This document shows, in pieces, positions 60,749-64,000 of a DNA stretch of 64,000 nucleotides. The notes under the pieces were generated by a model. That model did not search any database. It was not told the origin of the DNA and was given only the letters and a program-made list of their open reading frames with translations. The stretch is from Bacillus sp. CGMCC 1.16541 (GTDB taxonomy: Bacteria > Bacillota > Bacilli > Bacillales > Bacillaceae_H). The stretch's first letter is position 1, and every line of letters starts with the position of its first letter. Both the position numbers and the translations under genes were made by a program. The DNA is taken from contig NZ_KZ821206.1 of NCBI RefSeq assembly GCF_003184905.1, forward strand, positions 299,443 through 363,442. The letters are read 5' to 3'.

Positions 60749-61666
60749 TTACTTTTTCTCTTTAATTAAATATTGAGGTCTACGCTTTGTTTCGTAATAA
60801 ATACGTCCAATGTATTCACCGATAATTCCAAGAAACAATAGTTGAATGCCTCCTAGTAGGATAATGGCAGAAATGGTCGTAAAATAACCTGGTGTCTCGA
60901 CCCCGTGAAGAAAATAATTAATCAATGTGATGAGAATATAAACAAAGCCAAAGAATGTAATCCCCATCCCACTATAAATGGCTATCCGTAACGGCTTATT
61001 ATTAAAAGATAAAATCCCATCCATTCCATAATTTAACAAGCTGCCAAAGCTCCATTTACTAGCTCCATCTATTCGAAGTTGATTATCGTACTCAATGGTT
61101 TTTTCATGAAAGCCAATCCACGAGAAAAGTCCTTTAGAAAACCGATTGTATTCCGTCATTGTCAACAAAGCATCTAACGCTTGTCTACTTAATAAACGAA
61201 AATCACCTACACCGTCTGTAATCGTTACATCAACTAGTCGGTTAATTAACTTATAATAAAGATTCGTTAGTTTACGGCGAACAAACTTTTCGCCAATACG
61301 ATTTCGTTTTGCAATAACTTGATCGTACCCTTCTTCATAATACTGCCACATCTGCGGAATAAGAGATGGTGGATGTTGTAAATCAGCATCAATTAATACG
61401 ACTGCGTCACCTGAAGCATATTGAAAGCCGGCTAGGATAGCTGCTTCTTTTCCAAAGTTACGACTAAATGAAATATAATGAACGGAAGAATCCTTACTTG
61501 TCAATTCTCTTAATTGTTGTAGCGTTTGATCTCTACTTCCGTCATCAATGAAAATATATTCAATTTCAACAGGAATTGTTTGAAGATGTGTTTGCGTTGC
61601 TTCATAAAACTTATTGACTGTTTGTTCTTCGTTGTAGCATGGAATGACAATACTAAGTTTCTTCAC
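60749..61666 (-). CDS. GT2 polyprenyl-phosphate glycosyltransferase (GtrB-like)
   Basis: 305 residues from GTG at 61666 (AAAGGAG upstream). GT-A domain: IVIPCYNEEQTVNKFYEAT at the start, IFIDDGSRDQTLQQL, VLIDADLQHPPSLIPQM (DXD), and FRLLSRQALDALLTM. Two C-terminal membrane helices (GMGITFFGFVYILITLIN and ILLGGIQLLFLGIIGEYIG). It loads a sugar onto undecaprenyl phosphate on the cytoplasmic face. Confidence 0.93.
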   Translation of the reverse strand: MKKLSIVIPCYNEEQTVNKFYEATQTHLQTIPVEIEYIFIDDGSRDQTLQQLRELTSKDSSVHYISFSRNFGKEAAILAGFQYASGDAVVLIDADLQHPPSLIPQMWQYYEEGYDQVIAKRNRIGEKFVRRKLTNLYYKLINRLVDVTITDGVGDFRLLSRQALDALLTMTEYNRFSKGLFSWIGFHEKTIEYDNQLRIDGASKWSFGSLLNYGMDGILSFNNKPLRIAIYSGMGITFFGFVYILITLINYFLHGVETPGYFTTISAIILLGGIQLLFLGIIGEYIGRIYYETKRRPQYLIKEKK

Positions 61667-61680
61667 CTAATTTACTCCTT

Positions 61681-62058
61681 TCACGATTTTAAGATCTTTC
61701 TTGAGAGAAGAAAGGTAAATGGGATTGCCGCTCCTGAAGCAAGTAGCGGTGCTAATTTATTATCAATTTGAAGCCACTCAGTTAAAATATAAAGAGCACT
61801 TGTTGATACGGTAATATTTACGACGTATGTTAAAGGAAATTGAAAAAACTTCTTCCAACTAGGCTTTGATTGATACGTAAAGTACGTATTTAAGTAAAAA
61901 GAGCCCACCATACTAATTAAAAAAGAAAGCCAATGTCCGACCAAATAATGAATGGACAATCCCTCGGTGAATAACAAATACCAAAGATAATAATGAAAGG
62001 TATTAACAAAACCAACTATGATAAATTTAATCGTTTCGTTTTTTGAAATTTTTTGCAC
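61681..62058 (-). CDS. GtrA family membrane protein
   Basis: 125 residues from GTG at 62058 (AAAGAGG upstream). Four membrane helices with the GtrA start FIIVGFVNTFHYYLWYLLF and the helix-2 motif HWLSFLISMVGSFYLNTYFT. GtrA-like proteins are thought to help flip the glycosylated lipid carrier made by GtrB. First gene of the module, 14 nt before the GT2 gene. Confidence 0.92.
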   Translation of the reverse strand: MQKISKNETIKFIIVGFVNTFHYYLWYLLFTEGLSIHYLVGHWLSFLISMVGSFYLNTYFTYQSKPSWKKFFQFPLTYVVNITVSTSALYILTEWLQIDNKLAPLLASGAAIPFTFLLSRKILKS

Positions 62059-62128
62059 AATGTTGCCTCTTTCCCTCTATTCCTAATAAAACACTAAACT
62101 AAAAACCTATTTTTTCAACAACTTGTAT

Positions 62129-62137
62129 ATTATAACA
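62129..62137 (-). promoter_or_regulatory. extended -10 promoter of the Gtr operon
   Basis: On the minus strand TGTTATAAT (62137-62129) is a full extended -10. There is no recognisable -35. It lies about 70 nt before the gtrA-like start. Confidence 0.5.
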
Positions 62138-62162
62138 TAGGCTTTCTGACTAGAAATAGTCA

Positions 62163-62208
62163 CAAAAAATCCCTCCTATTTTATCCAGCAAATGATGAGA
62201 TAAAATAG
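62163..62208 (-). terminator. terminator of racE
   Basis: CTATTTTATC (62176-62185) pairs perfectly with GATAAAATAG (62199-62208). On the minus strand GAGGGATTTTTTG follows. Confidence 0.75.
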
Positions 62209-62245
62209 CAAGGACTCATTGTAAAACGTAGCTTATATTAATTAT

Positions 62246-63040
62246 TCACAGCGTGATGTGATGAACATTTCGAACCGGTTGTTCAAACCATTTCGATGCA
62301 ATAGACTGAAATAGCTCTGTTGATCCCGTTGTTAAAAATTCATGATTAGGTTGAGCTTCGCTTTGATTTAATAAGTTACTATAAGACAAAATAGCACTTA
62401 CCTCACTAGCTGTTTCTTCACCCGAGCTAATCAGCTTTACTCGATCTCCTATGAAATCTTGGATGACAGGTTTAAGTAACGGGTAATGCGTACACCCTAA
62501 GATCATCGTATCAATATCAAAGTGAACAAAAGGAGCAAGCGTTTCTTTTACGATTTTTTCCGCTTCTTCCCCTTCATAATTTCCACTTTCAACAAGTGGT
62601 ACAAATAATGGACATGCTAAGCTCTCCACCTCGACTTGGTTATGAAGCTCTTTCAGCGCTTGAGTATAAGCCTGACTTTTTACAGTACCATTTGTACCAA
62701 TCACACCTATTTTATGATTTTTCGTTACTTTTAACGCAGCTCTTGCACCAGGCTGAATGACTCCTAGCACAGGAATGGTTAATTGATCTTGAATTTCTTC
62801 TAATACGACGGCAGTAGCTGTGTTACAAGCAATGACTAACATTTTAATCTCTTTATCTAGCAAGTAGTTTGTCATTTCCCACGTAAACTTGCGAACTTCT
62901 TCTGTTGGTCTTGGTCCATATGGACAACGAGCTGTGTCTCCCATATAAATGATTTGCTCTTTAGGAAGTTGTCGCATAATTTCCTTTGCTACCGTTAAAC
63001 CACCGACACCAGAATCAATCACTCCGATTGCTCTATTCAA
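62246..63040 (-). CDS. racE: glutamate racemase
   Basis: 264 residues from a TTG start. Two catalytic cysteines are visible: [16 protein letters not shown] (near 70) and [16 protein letters not shown] (near 180). N-terminal [17 protein letters not shown]. It supplies D-glutamate for peptidoglycan. It follows the MarR gene by 9 nt and is separated by a terminator from the Gtr module. Confidence 0.96.
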   Translation of the reverse strand: MNRAIGVIDSGVGGLTVAKEIMRQLPKEQIIYMGDTARCPYGPRPTEEVRKFTWEMTNYLLDKEIKMLVIACNTATAVVLEEIQDQLTIPVLGVIQPGARAALKVTKNHKIGVIGTNGTVKSQAYTQALKELHNQVEVESLACPLFVPLVESGNYEGEEAEKIVKETLAPFVHFDIDTMILGCTHYPLLKPVIQDFIGDRVKLISSGEETASEVSAILSYSNLLNQSEAQPNHEFLTTGSTELFQSIASKWFEQPVRNVHHITL

Positions 63041-63049
63041 AAAATCGCC

Positions 63050-63493
63050 TCATTCTTCTTTCATTTCATAATGCAACTTTTGTAAACTCTTCTGTAATAA
63101 CTGAATATCTTCTTCAGAGAAGTCGACAAGCACACCTCGCAAATAGTCCTGACGCTTTTTAATCACTTCAGCAATAATACGCTCGCCTTCTTCTAATAAA
63201 TGAATGTGTACAACGCGACGATCTTTCGGATCTTTTACTCGCATCACAAGCTCATTTTTCTCCATGCGGTCCACTAAATCTGTCGTTGTGCTACACGCTA
63301 AAAACATTCGATTCGACAATTCACCAATTGTCATATCTCCATATTCTAAAAGCCACTGCAAAGCAATAAATTGCGGTGGAGTAATTGTATAGTTACTTAA
63401 AATTTCACGACCTTTTTGTTTCACAATTGTCGCTATGTAGCGTAGTGATTTTTCAAGGTCTGCTACGATTGGATCGTTCTGATCTAATGCCAT
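63050..63493 (-). CDS. ysmB: MarR family transcriptional regulator (YsmB-like)
   Basis: 147 residues from ATG at 63493, with AGAGAGG 8 nt upstream. An ATG at 63499 is too close to the site. Winged helix-turn-helix with TITPPQFIALQWLLEYGDM, then IGELSNRMFLACSTTTDLVDRMEKN and the wing RVKDPKDRRVVHIHLLEEG. Its target is unknown. Conserved next to racE. Confidence 0.9.
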   Translation of the reverse strand: MALDQNDPIVADLEKSLRYIATIVKQKGREILSNYTITPPQFIALQWLLEYGDMTIGELSNRMFLACSTTTDLVDRMEKNELVMRVKDPKDRRVVHIHLLEEGERIIAEVIKKRQDYLRGVLVDFSEEDIQLLQKSLQKLHYEMKEE

Positions 63494-63582
63494 AATCATA
63501 TCCTCTCTTGATCATATTCATACTTACTCTTTATCCTTATTATTGTGTATGTTTTTAATAAAAAATTCAATAGGATAGAAGA

Positions 63583-63645
63583 AGAAAAAACGACGAGATT
63601 AAGCAAAAAAGGAAACATTACCTCTTTTGACAGAATCCCGTCGTC
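63583..63645 (-). terminator. terminator after the 55-residue ORF
   Basis: On the minus strand ACGACGGGATT pairs with AATCTCGTCGT across an interrupted loop that itself contains AAAAGAGG / CCTTTTTT, followed by TTTTTCTTC. Confidence 0.7.
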
Positions 63646-63751
63646 TATTATTTCTAGCCAAATTTTCATCATTACTACACATCTACTTGATCATACAGAA
63701 TATTCATCAGCATGTTTCCAACCCATCTTCGTTCATGACTAGGACTGATAG

Positions 63752-63919
63752 TTAAAGAGGACGACAAACTCCAATAATTTCTATTGTTGTTTGACTTGTA
63801 AAAACAACAGACTTAATCTTCACTACTCGAAATGAATGCCCTGACGGATCCCGGTATATATCTCCTTGTTGAATGTTAAACGGAATTTCCTTACGTACAC
63901 GAAACAAACGAGAAACCAA
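63752..63919 (-). CDS. 55-residue hypothetical protein
   Basis: Minus-strand frame from TTG at 63919 with AAAGGAG 8 nt upstream, ending at TAA 63752. It reads (M)VSRLFRVRKEIPFNIQQGD, then IYRDPSGHSFRVVKIKSVV and ends IEIIGVCRPL. Beta-rich and basic, with no membrane helix. A terminator follows in the gap before the MarR gene. Family not recognised. Confidence 0.55.
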   Translation of the reverse strand: MVSRLFRVRKEIPFNIQQGDIYRDPSGHSFRVVKIKSVVFTSQTTIEIIGVCRPL

Positions 63920-64000
63920 AATCCCCACTCCTTTACTCTCTCAAATTGACTAATCACATACTTCTCTTCACTTCTTACTCAACATCAACACCCTTTTGTT
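63920..64000. other. right edge, no feature supported
   Basis: Short AT-rich end of the window upstream of the 55-residue ORF. No gene could be supported here. In B. subtilis gerE would be expected further right. Confidence 0.3.

Noticed and set aside
59193-62058. Prophage or integrative element origin of the Gtr genes
   Set aside because: Although Gtr trios occur on serotype-converting phages, no integrase, attachment repeats or phage genes are visible nearby.
63545-63742. 65-codon plus-strand frame near the right edge
   Set aside because: It spans the terminator hairpin at 63583-63645, lacks a ribosome binding site, and its sequence looks non-coding.

Overview
The window is a stretch of chromosome from a low-GC, endospore-forming Gram-positive bacterium of the Bacillaceae. 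Three things point there. The sporulation genes are spoIIB, spoVID, ysxE and gerM. The gene order largely follows the Bacillus subtilis folC-spoIIB-maf-radC-mreB, valS-ysxE-spoVID-hemLBDCXA, engB-lonA-lonB-clpX-tig-ysoA, leuDCBA-ilvCHB and ysnB-rdgB-rph-gerM-racE-ysmB blocks. Regulation uses T-box leaders. It is not B. subtilis itself, because large accessory loci interrupt this backbone. Almost every gene is on the minus strand. No IS element, integrase, prophage or CRISPR array was seen.

Left part (1-3611, minus): partial mreB, radC, maf and spoIIB. From 3722 to 15658 (minus) lies a 12-gene type IV pilus operon. In transcription order it encodes an acidic membrane/TPR-like protein, a PRC-barrel protein, a membrane-anchored protein resembling the N-terminal half of VanW/YoaR proteins, PilB, PilT, PilC, the major pilin, the prepilin peptidase, PilM, PilN, PilO and a second pilin. 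A divergent operon (15776-18904, plus) adds three minor pilin-like proteins patterned like GspI, GspJ and a Glu5-less GspK. It converges on a 935-residue secreted VWA/Ig-like protein (18949-21756, minus), a good candidate tip adhesin. In B. subtilis the stretch between folC and spoIIB holds only comC, the prepilin peptidase gene, so this locus looks like the full system of which comC may be a remnant.

Middle (21922-45656): folC; valS behind a T-box with a likely GUC specifier; a small membrane ORF; the spore coat gene ysxE; spoVID with a probable sigma-E promoter; the heme operon hemAXCDBL; a small membrane protein gene; engB, lonA, lonB, clpX, tig and a TPR gene.

Right (45798-64000): the branched-chain amino acid block. 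ilvE has its own sigma-A promoter with CodY-like boxes, and a leucine (CUC) T-box follows immediately, preceding ilvB-ilvH-ilvC-leuA-leuB-leuC-leuD. Then come tRNA-Arg(UCU), ysnB, rdgB, rph, gerM, racE and a MarR regulator. Between gerM and racE sits a three-gene GtrA / GT2 / GtrII glycosylation module absent from the B. subtilis order. A 55-residue ORF lies near the right edge.

The most interesting material is the complete pilus locus, with its tip complex, VWA partner and unexplained accessory proteins, and the Gtr module. Everything was read by eye. Family names rest on recognised motifs and synteny, and no database search was run.
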